A program made the position numbers and the translations under genes. The notes under the pieces were generated by a model that saw only the letters and a program-made list of their open reading frames with translations, did not search any database and had not been told where the DNA came from. Shown here in pieces: positions 8,192 to 16,283 of a stretch of DNA of 17,123 bases. Position 1 is the first letter of the stretch, and each line of letters begins with the position of its first letter. This DNA is from CALSPH01 sp041690035 (lineage in GTDB: Bacteria; Bacteroidota; Bacteroidia; NS11-12g; UBA955): assembly GCA_041690035.1 (NCBI GenBank), contig JBDNFC010000111.1, forward strand, positions 1 to 17,123. Reading direction: 5' to 3'.

Positions 8192-11100
8192 TTAGGCGTT
8201 TCTAACTTTGGTTAAATATCTTACAGAAGGTTTTACGTTTAATTCTTCTAAAACGCTGTAAGATCTTTCGTCTTTAAAGAATTCGGCAATTTTACTTTTT
8301 GGGTCATTTATGTCACCAAAAATAATTGCTTCTGATGGGCAAGCTATTTGGCAAGCAGTTTTAACATCACCATCAACTATAGCCCTATTTTCTCTTTTAG
8401 CAGTTAATTTAGCTGCTTGAATTCTCTGAACACAGAATGAGCATTTTTCCATAACACCCCTTGTTCTCACTGTTACATCTGGGTTGATAACCATTTTTCC
8501 TAAATCATTACTGAAATTGAAATCAAATGCTGAATTATCGTTGTATCTAAACCAGTTAAAACGTCTAACTTTGTATGGACAGTTGTTTCCGCAATATTTT
8601 GTTCCAATACATCGGTTATAAGTCATTTGATTTAATCCTTCTGTGCTATGGGTAGTTGCCAAAACTGGGCAAACTGTTTCGCAAGGTGCGCTTCCACAAT
8701 GTTGGCACATCATTGGCTGATGTATTACACTCACATTTTCGTAATGTTCGTATCCTCCATCTTTGCCAAGTATGTTATCCATTGCTTGAAGTCCTTTTTC
8801 TTTATTTATTTTTGCCCCTTGATAATCTGCATCCATTGCAACACCTGGCAATGCGTCTTTATAATTAATTTCTTTTACGTTGTTAAATGTAAAATATCTG
8901 TCAATTCTAAGCCAATGCATTTCCCTTCTTCTTCTCACTTCTACTTCACCTACAACAGGAACATTATTTTCTAAATTACAAGAAATAACGCAGGTTCCAC
9001 AACCCGTGCATTTATTCATATCTATGGCTAATCCCCATAAATGATTAGGAGCGCCTGGTTTTTGATAATCATGGTCTTTCCAAAGTGATACTACTGGAGG
9101 TTTATGATATTTATTACCCGCCTTGTTATCTTTATTGTATTCTTCTAAGGTTGTTTCTCTAACAATATCTCTGCCTTCTACAATGTGATGGCTTTGAGTT
9201 CTTGCAATTTCATATTGTTTCCCGGTATTTTTGAAGCTAGCATTTTTTATAAAATAGTTTTGAAAGCCATTGGAAACGTCTATAAATTGTGAAACATTAA
9301 CGCCTCTGCTTTTTGCAACTCTTCCCGATGTTTTTCTTCCGTATCCTAGGTGGATAGATGCTGTGCCATTTGATTGCCCTGGTTGTATTAATGCTGGCAA
9401 TTCAATTTTGATGCCTTTTACAATAATTTCTAATACGTCATTGTCTTCAATAGCATTTTGTACTGCCATCGCCTTAGAAATTGCTACATAGTTATGCCAT
9501 GTAGCCTTTGATATGGGGTCAGGTAATTCTTGAATTTGTGGATTATTTGCCATTTCGCCAGCCAACATTCCAATTTTTTCTATTAAAATAATTTCTAACC
9601 CTTCATTTTTTGTACTTTCAGACTCAATCTGAGAAGCAGTTTCTGAAGTGTTGATGGATAGGGCGGGAGTAGAGGGTGCAACCGCTTCTTTTTCTAAAAC
9701 TCCTTCATGTAAGTAAGTGTTAAATAATGCATCTGTGATGTTCCAAGTTTTTTTTATGAAATTATAAAAAGGACTTGTGCTGTGTTGTTCACCATTTATA
9801 CCAGAGTCTTTAAATTTATTTTCCGAATAGTTACCTACAACACCAGCCCAAACTAGTAAGCTAACTTGCGTTTGCCTTGTATCAAATACAGGGCTAATTG
9901 TTGGCTGAGTAAATGAATATGATGCCGCTGTTTGCTGATGATCATTCCAAGACTCTAAATAATGATTATCAGGTGTTACAAATTGACATAATTCTGAAGT
10001 TTCGTCTAAAGAAATACTGGTAGAAATACTTAATTTTACTTTTTTTAATGCGTCTGCAATTTGTTTACTCTTTGGATGTGTATAGACAGGATTGCTATTA
10101 TAAAATATTACACCATCATACATTCCTTCTTTAAGATTGGTAATAAATGCATCAAACAATTCGTCATCGCCTGAATATTGATTTATTGGATTATTTATAT
10201 TGATGGCATTGTTATAATTGCCTAACATCAGATTGATGGCATTGACCATAATTTGATGCTTTGGATTATTTGACCCACTAACAATCAAAGACTTTCCTTT
10301 TGCATTCACTAAATCTTTTGCTATTCTCTGCACTCCACCACCTGCTAAATCTGTTTGCTTGGCTACTGGTAATTCTTTTTCGTTTAATAGTTTTGCAATT
10401 GCATTGTATATAGAAATTAATAATATGCCATGATTGCTTGCTTGCATAGGATACCTAACATCAGCATTAGAACCAGTCAAACTCATTACCGATTCTACCT
10501 GAATATGTCTAGACATTGTTTTTCCTGGTTTTCTTCTGCTTGCATAATCAATCGTATATTTATCTGCAAGCAACCAAGTACCTAGAAAATCTGCTTCAAT
10601 ACCAACCACTACATCTGCATTTTCAAAATGATACGATGGCACTACAGCTTTTCCAAAAGAAACTTTGTTTGCTGAAATGATACCATGATAAGATATCGGA
10701 TCATAAGTAAGGTGCAATGTGTTAGGATTAGCAATTTTAAATTCATTGATTGCTGCAAGAGTGCTCGGACTGTTTATTGAGCCTGAAACAATCGCTACTT
10801 TTCCATTTCTAGCTTTTATATTTGCCAAAATGGTAGAAATATCTTTATCTACATCAGACCAAGTGCTTATTTTACCAGCTTTTAATGGCTTTTGTATTCT
10901 TTCATTATCATAAAGTTCTAAAATGCCGGCATGGCCTGCTGCAGACAATCCTCCTTTAAAAACATTAGATCTTGGGTTGCCATCAATTTTTATGGGTCTA
11001 CCTTCTCTTACTTTTACTTCTATTGGCAATCCGGTGTATCCGCATGTTGATGAGTAATAATTTGCAACTCCTGGAGTAACATCATCTGGTTTTACTAAAT

Positions 11101-11335
11101 ATGGTACAGCTTTTCTTATGGGTGTTTTGTTACACGCTGCTAAAGCAACTGCACTGATGCTAAAACCAAATATTTTTAAGAAATCTCTTCTTGTTGCCGA
11201 GAGTTCTAAATCAGTATCATTCAATACTTCATCCAAAGGCAAGCCTTCTGAAAATTCGTTTTTACTTGATTGAACAAAAGAAGGATCTCTTAAAAGTTCT
11301 TCTTCGCCTTTCCAATATGTTTTCTTTAAAGTCAT
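8192..11335 (-). CDS. actB: Alternative Complex III subunit ActB (molybdopterin-oxidoreductase-like and Fe-S protein)
   Basis: ActB carries electrons from the quinol module to the heme subunits through iron-sulfur clusters. The first 48 residues (YWKGEEELLRDPSF and following) form the extended pre-Tat region known from this family. Then come the twin-arginine motif RRDFLK (49-54) and a lipobox ending at Cys68 (SAVALAAC), implying Tat export of a folded protein and lipid anchoring. Residues about 70-720 resemble the catalytic subunit of molybdopterin oxidoreductases, which in characterised ACIII binds no molybdenum. The C-terminal ferredoxin-like part has Cys groups at 776-786, 877-889 (CQHCGSAPCETVC), the RCIGTKYCGNNC segment just after, 965-968 (CSFC) and 995-999 (CQIAC). 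These are the expected ligands for four clusters. A Ser/Thr/Glu-rich insertion lies at about 550-578. The total of 1047 residues is typical to slightly long. Confidence 0.95.
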   Translation of the reverse strand: MTLKKTYWKGEEELLRDPSFVQSSKNEFSEGLPLDEVLNDTDLELSATRRDFLKIFGFSISAVALAACNKTPIRKAVPYLVKPDDVTPGVANYYSSTCGYTGLPIEVKVREGRPIKIDGNPRSNVFKGGLSAAGHAGILELYDNERIQKPLKAGKISTWSDVDKDISTILANIKARNGKVAIVSGSINSPSTLAAINEFKIANPNTLHLTYDPISYHGIISANKVSFGKAVVPSYHFENADVVVGIEADFLGTWLLADKYTIDYASRRKPGKTMSRHIQVESVMSLTGSNADVRYPMQASNHGILLISIYNAIAKLLNEKELPVAKQTDLAGGGVQRIAKDLVNAKGKSLIVSGSNNPKHQIMVNAINLMLGNYNNAININNPINQYSGDDELFDAFITNLKEGMYDGVIFYNSNPVYTHPKSKQIADALKKVKLSISTSISLDETSELCQFVTPDNHYLESWNDHQQTAASYSFTQPTISPVFDTRQTQVSLLVWAGVVGNYSENKFKDSGINGEQHSTSPFYNFIKKTWNITDALFNTYLHEGVLEKEAVAPSTPALSINTSETASQIESESTKNEGLEIILIEKIGMLAGEMANNPQIQELPDPISKATWHNYVAISKAMAVQNAIEDNDVLEIIVKGIKIELPALIQPGQSNGTASIHLGYGRKTSGRVAKSRGVNVSQFIDVSNGFQNYFIKNASFKNTGKQYEIARTQSHHIVEGRDIVRETTLEEYNKDNKAGNKYHKPPVVSLWKDHDYQKPGAPNHLWGLAIDMNKCTGCGTCVISCNLENNVPVVGEVEVRRRREMHWLRIDRYFTFNNVKEINYKDALPGVAMDADYQGAKINKEKGLQAMDNILGKDGGYEHYENVSVIHQPMMCQHCGSAPCETVCPVLATTHSTEGLNQMTYNRCIGTKYCGNNCPYKVRRFNWFRYNDNSAFDFNFSNDLGKMVINPDVTVRTRGVMEKCSFCVQRIQAAKLTAKRENRAIVDGDVKTACQIACPSEAIIFGDINDPKSKIAEFFKDERSYSVLEELNVKPSVRYLTKVRNA

Positions 11336-11361
11336 TGTTTAAGATTATGTTTTTTAATAAA

Positions 11362-12699
11362 TTAATAGTGACATTTTGAACATTCAATACCACCATTCAT
11401 TGATGGAGTAATAACCAATTTGCCGTTTTTGAAATAAGTGTCTTTAGTTTTTACACTATCTGAGCTATTCATTTTAGATTTTACGGAAGCATGAAGTTTT
11501 TCATAATAATTATTATTTTCAACATCTATCCCTTTTGTTCTATGACAGTCTATACACCAACCCATTTGCAATGTTGAATATTGCTCTACAACTTCCATGT
11601 TCTGTATTGGGCCATGACATTCCTGACATTCTAAACCTGCTACTTTAACGTGTTGAGCATGGTTAAAATAAGCATGGTCTGGCAAATTATGAATTCTAAT
11701 CCATTGAATAGACTTTCTGTTTGGTCCATATTCTTTTCCAGGATCTCTGCTTGGGTCGTAATCTAATGCAGCATATATTTTTTTTATTTCTGGGCTAATT
11801 TCACCATTGTATTTTTCAGTTAATTGAACTCCTTTATGGCAGTTCATACAAGTATTTAGTGATGGTATACTTGCTGATTTACTAACCTCTACCGTAGAGT
11901 GACAATATTTACAATCTATTTCTAGTTCGCCTGCATGCAGTGCATGCGAATATGCAATTGGTTGGTCTGGCTGATATCCCTTTTGAACACCAACTTTAGT
12001 GATCCCAAACCAATAAAACCAAGGTAAAAAAACTAAGGCAGCAAAACCTGTTCCACCTGCAAGCGCTGTGATTGTTGGATTTACTATAATGAATTTTGAT
12101 TTATTTTTAGCCCACCAGCTTGCACCTGCTTCTTTAAAAGTAACTCCCGTTTCTTGTTCAATTTTTGCTCTATTTAAGCGTCTTAATTCATTAAATATCC
12201 GAACAAGAATTACAAACACCAATAGTAATATAAATGCAACCACTGCCAGTAGATAATAAGTATAACCTGTATAAAAGGCTCCTTCATTTTTATCTCCAAC
12301 AACTGCTGTTGCAACGGGCGGAACATACGCATCTATGTATGCTAATACACTTTTTACATCCCCTTCTGTCAATTGCTCAAAAAGATTCATGGCAGCTCCA
12401 TTGTATTCATTATATATTGCTAGTGCTTGCGCATCACCAGTTTTTCTAAGTGCTTCATTGTTTCTAATCCATTTAATGAGCCATTCTTCTGAATACTTGG
12501 CTGTTACACCTTTCAGGGCTGGGCCAATCACTTTCTTGTCTATGGCATGACATGAGGCACAATTTGCCTTAAATATTTCTTCTCCTACTTTGGCGTCTTG
12601 TCCAAATGCAAGAGCAGAAAATGAAATGGTTAAAATAAAAAGGGCAATAGCTTTTACTAGCTTGTTTGTGGTTCTAATTTTTCTAAGTATATTTATCAT
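11362..12699 (-). CDS. actA: Alternative Complex III subunit ActA: multiheme cytochrome c with an extra N-terminal monoheme domain
   Basis: This is the first gene of the operon. A signal peptide (about residues 1-33) precedes a class I cytochrome c domain with CASCH at 47-51, IGPALKG after it and a candidate axial Met104. Membrane helix 1 lies at about 146-168. A cytoplasmic loop and helix 2 (about 211-231) return the chain to the periplasm. There the ActA core carries five more heme motifs: CKYCH (263-267), CMNCH (284-288), CQECH (358-362), CIDCH (382-386) and CSKCH (440-444), the last one residue from the C-terminus. The characterised Rhodothermus ActA, as I recall it, is pentaheme, so the N-terminal domain is an added sixth heme centre that could act as an electron outlet. 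A TAnnTTTG promoter box lies 33 bases before the start; no Shine-Dalgarno is seen. Confidence 0.94.
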   Translation of the reverse strand: MINILRKIRTTNKLVKAIALFILTISFSALAFGQDAKVGEEIFKANCASCHAIDKKVIGPALKGVTAKYSEEWLIKWIRNNEALRKTGDAQALAIYNEYNGAAMNLFEQLTEGDVKSVLAYIDAYVPPVATAVVGDKNEGAFYTGYTYYLLAVVAFILLLVFVILVRIFNELRRLNRAKIEQETGVTFKEAGASWWAKNKSKFIIVNPTITALAGGTGFAALVFLPWFYWFGITKVGVQKGYQPDQPIAYSHALHAGELEIDCKYCHSTVEVSKSASIPSLNTCMNCHKGVQLTEKYNGEISPEIKKIYAALDYDPSRDPGKEYGPNRKSIQWIRIHNLPDHAYFNHAQHVKVAGLECQECHGPIQNMEVVEQYSTLQMGWCIDCHRTKGIDVENNNYYEKLHASVKSKMNSSDSVKTKDTYFKNGKLVITPSMNGGIECSKCHY

Positions 12700-12732
12700 T
12701 ACACTTTAATGTTTGTATGTATTAAACAGCCG

Positions 12733-12740
12733 CAAAAATA
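12733..12740 (-). promoter_or_regulatory. -7 promoter box of the act operon
   Basis: On the minus strand this reads TATTTTTG followed by CGG, an exact match to TAnnTTTG. It ends 33 bases before the actA ATG, so transcription should start near 12726 with a leader of about 27 bases. The -33 region has no clean TTG (the nearest sequence is GGTTATG), which leaves room for activator dependence. No other exact -7 match was found directly before actA, and no clear one in the short gaps between the act genes, which fits a single six-gene transcript. Confidence 0.65.
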
Positions 12741-12785
12741 CATAGGTTTTGCTTTTTACATAACCTTTTTATTAACACTTTATTA

Positions 12786-12804
12786 ATTTAGAATTGTTCT
12801 AAAT
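12786..12804. promoter_or_regulatory. Dyad operator candidate resembling a Fur/PerR box
   Basis: The sequence ATTTAGAATTGTTCTAAAT is a perfect inverted repeat with 8-base arms around TTG. Its 15-base core TTAGAATTGTTCTAA differs at three positions from the classical PerR box TTATAATnATTATAA, and it fits the 7-1-7 layout of Fur-family sites. It lies about 46 bases upstream of the act -7 box and about 52 bases upstream of the plus-strand box at 12856. It could therefore serve either promoter. No T run follows it on either strand, which argues against a terminator. Confidence 0.45.
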
Positions 12805-12855
12805 AAAGTATAATTGTCATGAAAGTTTAATTTCTTTTAAAAACTGCTAATATGG

Positions 12856-12863
12856 TACTTTTG
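12856..12863 (+). promoter_or_regulatory. Orphan plus-strand -7 promoter box, with no gene downstream
   Basis: TACTTTTG followed by CA matches the Bacteroidota -7 consensus exactly. Transcription from it would start near 12870 and run through about 70 bases of intergenic DNA into the antisense of the ychF 3' end. The only start codon before ychF (12900) opens a seven-codon frame, MLFGLLF. No convincing terminator hairpin is visible. It may be a small or antisense RNA promoter, a relic of a lost gene, or a chance match. Confidence 0.35.
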
Positions 12864-12942
12864 CACAGTTACTTAGGTTGTTTGTTGCACCTTAAATCTA
12901 TGCTATTTGGCCTTTTATTTTAATATAAATCAGTAGATATTA

Positions 12943-14043
12943 TTAAACATTAAACCTAAAATGCATGCAATCTCCATCTTTTACAATGTATTCCTTACCT
13001 TCAATCGATAATTTTCCCACATCTTTTGCGGCAGATTCGGTTTTATACAACATATAGTTATCAAAACTAATTACTTCAGCTTTGATAAAACCTTTTTCAA
13101 AATCGGTATGAATAACTCCTGCTGCTTGCGGTGCACTCATTCCTTTTGTTATTGTCCATGCCCTTACTTCTTTAACACCAACTGTAAAGTAGGTAATATA
13201 GTTTAGCAATTTATAAGAAGCATTAATCAGTTTTGAAACTCCACTTTCTGCCAATCCCAATTCTGTTAAAAATAATTGGCGATCTTCATATAATTCTAAT
13301 TCGGCAATTTCTGCTTCAATTGCAGCGGAAATCATCAGAAAAGATGCATTTTCTTCTGCAATAGCTGCTTTTACTTTAACTACATATTCATTGCCATTTA
13401 CCACGCTTTTTTCATCCACATTGCATACATACAAAACAGGTTTCATTGTTAATAACTGTAGGTCTGATACATATTGCTTATCTTCATCTTTATCTATAGG
13501 CGCATTTCTTGCAGATTTTCCTTTTAATAAATGGGATTTATAAATTTCTAAAACGGCAAGGCATTTTGCAGCATCTTTATCACCGGCCTTTGCTGCTTTT
13601 TGCGATTTGTTAATTTTATTTTCTACAGACTCCAAATCTTTTAACTGTAATTCAATGTCTATAATTTCCTTATCTCTAATAGGATTTACACTACCATCTA
13701 CATGTATAATATTGTCATCATCAAAACATCGAAGTACATGCAGTATAGCATCTGTATTTCTAATATTAGATAAAAATTTGTTTCCCAAACCTTCGCCTTT
13801 GCTTGCGCCTTTAACCAATCCTGCAATGTCTACTATTTCTATAGTTGCTGGAACGATATTTTCAGGATTTACAAGGTTTGCTAAGTTATTTAACCGCTCA
13901 TCGGGCACTGTTATAATGCCAATATTTGGCTCAATGGTGCAGAAAGGAAAATTAGCAGCTTGTGCTTTTGCATTACTTAAAGAATTAAACAGGGTTGATT
14001 TTCCGACATTTGGAAGTCCAACGATTCCGCATTTTAGTGCCAT
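12943..14043 (-). CDS. ychF: Ribosome-binding ATPase YchF (Obg-family, OLA1-like)
   Basis: YchF is a universally conserved P-loop nucleotidase of the Obg family that binds ribosomes and in characterised members prefers ATP to GTP. The 366-residue length is typical. The Walker A motif GLPNVGKST (residues 8-16) starts the protein and DIAGLVKGASKGEGLG supplies the G3 region and the following switch. The usual NKxD base-recognition motif is replaced by CNVDE, the family hallmark linked to relaxed nucleotide choice. After a helical insertion the chain ends in a TGS domain (from about residue 280: YFTVGVKEVRAWTITKGMSA, to DCMHFRFNV). In E. coli and other bacteria YchF is tied to oxidative stress response, but the act operon next to it is separated by 243 bases with its own promoter, so no functional link is implied. 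I saw no exact -7 box in the 194 bases before its start. Confidence 0.96.
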   Translation of the reverse strand: MALKCGIVGLPNVGKSTLFNSLSNAKAQAANFPFCTIEPNIGIITVPDERLNNLANLVNPENIVPATIEIVDIAGLVKGASKGEGLGNKFLSNIRNTDAILHVLRCFDDDNIIHVDGSVNPIRDKEIIDIELQLKDLESVENKINKSQKAAKAGDKDAAKCLAVLEIYKSHLLKGKSARNAPIDKDEDKQYVSDLQLLTMKPVLYVCNVDEKSVVNGNEYVVKVKAAIAEENASFLMISAAIEAEIAELELYEDRQLFLTELGLAESGVSKLINASYKLLNYITYFTVGVKEVRAWTITKGMSAPQAAGVIHTDFEKGFIKAEVISFDNYMLYKTESAAKDVGKLSIEGKEYIVKDGDCMHFRFNV

Positions 14044-14237
14044 GGTTTTTTAGTTTTAAGGGGTAAATTTTTAGTGTTTTGAAAATTATATTGATTGTCA
14101 AATTAGGTGCTAAGCTTGTGTTATCAATTTTTTTACTTATTTGTTTTAATTAATCATTACAAGGTGTAGGTTAAAAATCAAATTGAAATTCATTTATTCG
14201 CAGATTTTAGAGTTGCATATTAATAACTCTTTTCTAT

Positions 14238-15635
14238 CTATTTGCCATTGTTTTTATTAATTAGCTCTCCAATATCTTTTATTATCTTTTTAGCGAGCAC
14301 TTGTGCTGTTTGTTCGCTTGCACTTTCTACATAAATTCTAATAATAGGTTCTGTATTTGATTTTCTTAAATGCACCCATTCATCATCAAAATCTATCTTT
14401 AAGCCATCTTCTAAATTAATGGGTTGTTTTTTATATTTTTCTGCAATCTTTGATAAGAGCGAATCTGCATCACAGTTTTGCGGTAAGTCTATTTTGTTTT
14501 TAGAAATATTAAAATTAGGGAAAGTACTTCTAAGCAGGGAAGCAGACTTAAAACTTGTTGCAAGATGGCTTAAAAAAAGCGCTATTCCCACCAAGGCATC
14601 CCTTCCATAATGCAATTCGGGATAAATAACCCCACCATTGCCTTCGCCACCAATTATTGCATTGGTCAATTTCATTTTTTCTACTACATTAACTTCTCCA
14701 ACGGCAGAAGCATTATAGTTTCCACCATATTTTTCTGTTACTATTTTTAATGCCCTTGTAGACGAGAGGTTACTAACAGTGTTTCCTGTTGTGTTTTTTA
14801 GAACATAATCTGCTACTGCTACCAATGTATATTCTTCTCCAAACAAGTCGCCATTTTCACAAACTATTGCTAAACGGTCTACATCAGGATCTACAACTAT
14901 TCCTAAATTTGCCTTTTGTTTCTTAACTTCGCTGATTAAATCGCCTAAATGCTCTGGCAATGGCTCCGGATTGTGCGGAAATATGCCGTTGGGGGTGCAA
15001 TGTATTTCTATTATATCATCAACTCCTAAAGCTTTTAATAGCCTGGGCACAGCTATGCCACCTGTAGAATTTACTGCATCTACAACAATCCTGTATTTTT
15101 TGTCTTTTATAGCTTCTATATTTACCAATGGTAATTTAAGAATAGCTTCAATATGTTCGTTAATATAGCAATGAGCATTTATTTTGCCGTTTGAGTCAAT
15201 ATCAGCAAATAAAAAATTATTTTCGCTTGCAAGATTAATGATGATATTACCCGCCTTTTCATCAATAAATTCACCTTTGTTATTCAATAATTTTAAGGCA
15301 TTCCATTGTTTAGGATTGTGGCTTGCTGTAACAATTATACCACCTGCAGCTTTTTCCTTAATTACCGCAATTTCTATTGTTGGGGTAGTGCTTAAGCCCG
15401 CATCAATAATATTAAAACCCATAGCAATAGCTGTAGAACAAACAATATTAGAAACCCAAGGGCCACTTATTCTAGCATCTCTGCCTACTATTATTGTTTT
15501 ATTATCATGATTTTGTGATTGCAGCCAAGCGCAGTAAGCAGCAGTGAATTGAGCGATATCAATTGGGGTTAAATTTTCAGTTGGCTTGCCCCCTATAGTG
15601 CCCCTGATTCCAGAAATAGATGTTATTAAGGTCAT
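14238..15635 (-). CDS. glmM: Phosphoglucosamine mutase, alpha-D-phosphohexomutase superfamily
   Basis: GlmM converts glucosamine-6-phosphate to glucosamine-1-phosphate on the way to UDP-GlcNAc for peptidoglycan and outer-membrane glycans. All four superfamily signatures are present. They are TASHNPKQWN with the phosphorylated Ser105, the metal loop DPDVDRL (249-255), the sugar-binding GGEGNGG (329-335) and the phosphate-binding RKSNTEP (424-430). I chose the ATG at 15635 (MTLITSISGIRG, 465 residues). A TTG five codons upstream at 15650 lies inside the -7 box TACATTTG (15655-15648), so it cannot be part of the message if that promoter is used. Phosphomannomutase activity cannot be excluded from sequence alone; the RGTIGG start and Ser-Asn-Thr-Glu-Pro ending resemble the Bacteroidota proteins annotated as GlmM. 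Confidence 0.85.
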   Translation of the reverse strand: MTLITSISGIRGTIGGKPTENLTPIDIAQFTAAYCAWLQSQNHDNKTIIVGRDARISGPWVSNIVCSTAIAMGFNIIDAGLSTTPTIEIAVIKEKAAGGIIVTASHNPKQWNALKLLNNKGEFIDEKAGNIIINLASENNFLFADIDSNGKINAHCYINEHIEAILKLPLVNIEAIKDKKYRIVVDAVNSTGGIAVPRLLKALGVDDIIEIHCTPNGIFPHNPEPLPEHLGDLISEVKKQKANLGIVVDPDVDRLAIVCENGDLFGEEYTLVAVADYVLKNTTGNTVSNLSSTRALKIVTEKYGGNYNASAVGEVNVVEKMKLTNAIIGGEGNGGVIYPELHYGRDALVGIALFLSHLATSFKSASLLRSTFPNFNISKNKIDLPQNCDADSLLSKIAEKYKKQPINLEDGLKIDFDDEWVHLRKSNTEPIIRIYVESASEQTAQVLAKKIIKDIGELINKNNGK

Positions 15636-15647
15636 AAAAAATGACGG

Positions 15648-15655
15648 CAAATGTA
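15648..15655 (-). promoter_or_regulatory. -7 promoter box of glmM
   Basis: The minus strand reads TACATTTG followed by CCG, an exact match to TAnnTTTG. It ends 12 bases before the glmM ATG, predicting a leader of only about six bases. This position fixes the glmM start at 15635 rather than further upstream. Confidence 0.6.
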
Positions 15656-15721
15656 ATTGTTTTATAGAAATTATTCTATTTTAAATTTGATAAAAAATTT
15701 TAGTAGCCAAAAAAGTGAACT

Positions 15722-15729
15722 TATATTTG
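15722..15729 (+). promoter_or_regulatory. -7 promoter box of the TrmH-family methyltransferase gene
   Basis: TATATTTG followed by TG matches TAnnTTTG exactly. Transcription should begin near 15736, which excludes any start codon upstream and supports GTG at 15756, with TTG at 15741 as the alternative. Together with the glmM box it forms a compact divergent promoter pair in about 80 bases. Confidence 0.55.
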
Positions 15730-15755
15730 TGCCAATAATATTGAAAGTACCTATT

Positions 15756-16277
15756 GTGCCAAAAAAATTAAAGACAGCTGAATTAGGAAGATTATCCCTT
15801 GTAGAATTTAAAAAAAAAGAAAAAAACAAGGTAGTAATTGTTTTAGATAATATTAGAAGTATGCACAATGTTGGCAGTATTTTTAGAACATCTGATGCAT
15901 TTGCTGTTGAAAAAATTTACTTATGCGGTATCACAGGCAGGCCGCCACATCGCGAAATAAGAAAAACAGCAATTGGAGCCGAAAAAAGTGTTGATTGGAA
16001 ATATTTTGAAAACACTGTTATGGCAATCCAAGAATTAAAAAACAGTGGATATACTATTTGCAGTGTAGAGCAGGTTAAGAATAGTAGGACCTTGTCAAAA
16101 AATAATTTAGCTGCTTTGCCACTTTGTTTGGTTTTTGGAAATGAGGTAGAGGGTGTAGATTCAGCAATTTTATCCTTGTCTGACCATTGTGTTGAAATAC
16201 CTCAATTTGGCACAAAGCATAGTTTTAATGTTTCTGTTAGTGTGGCATTAGTTTTGTGGGAGTTGTTGAGAAATTAA
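15756..16277 (+). CDS. TrmH/SpoU-family RNA 2'-O-methyltransferase
   Basis: This is a SPOUT-superfamily methyltransferase that uses S-adenosylmethionine to methylate a ribose in tRNA or rRNA. From GTG at 15756 it has 173 residues: MPKKLKTAELGRLSLVEFKK, then DNIRSMHNVGSIFRTSDAF with catalytic-type Asn38 and Arg44 (motif 1). VFGNEVEGV (126-134, motif 2) and CVEIPQFGTKHSFNVSVSVA (145-164, motif 3) follow and form the knotted cofactor site. The PPHREIRKTAIGAEKSVDWK segment is characteristic of the short Bacteroidota version. I prefer GTG because family members begin within a few residues of KLKTAELGRLS and the promoter box ends at 15729. The frame is open upstream to 15657, but that part would overlap the promoter. 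The RNA target is unknown, so no symbol is given. A partial gene follows 6 bases after the stop, probably co-transcribed. Confidence 0.9.
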   Translation: MPKKLKTAELGRLSLVEFKKKEKNKVVIVLDNIRSMHNVGSIFRTSDAFAVEKIYLCGITGRPPHREIRKTAIGAEKSVDWKYFENTVMAIQELKNSGYTICSVEQVKNSRTLSKNNLAALPLCLVFGNEVEGVDSAILSLSDHCVEIPQFGTKHSFNVSVSVALVLWELLRN

Positions 16278-16283
16278 TTATTA

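Noticed and set aside
8648..8974. 108-codon plus-strand frame opposite the Fe-S domain of actB
   Set aside because: The Cys/His-rich look comes from the reverse strand of actB; no independent support.
11931..11950. GCATGC repeated closely, considered as a regulatory palindrome
   Set aside because: It lies inside actA and is explained by the codons of the His-Ala-Leu-His-Ala segment near a heme site.
12744..12767. AGGTT / AACCT pair near the act promoter, considered as a hairpin or operator
   Set aside because: Five-base arms with a 14-base gap are too weak to separate from chance in AT-rich DNA.
13607..14053. 148-codon plus-strand open frame opposite ychF
   Set aside because: It lies entirely antisense to a certain gene with strong family motifs, has no recognisable domain, and its composition is what a reverse-strand frame of ychF would give.
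14070..14110. TTGACA and TATAAT words before ychF, considered as a sigma70-type promoter
   Set aside because: They are separated by only about five bases, far from the required spacing, and Bacteroidota do not normally use this consensus. The region is very AT-rich so such words arise by chance.
14209..14233. Inverted repeat AGAGTT / AACTCT after glmM, considered as a terminator
   Set aside because: The stem has only six pairs with a ten-base loop, and on the glmM strand no T run follows. The T run is on the opposite strand where no gene ends.
15184..15510. 108-codon plus-strand frame opposite glmM
   Set aside because: Antisense to a well supported gene, no motif, no promoter or start context; a shadow.
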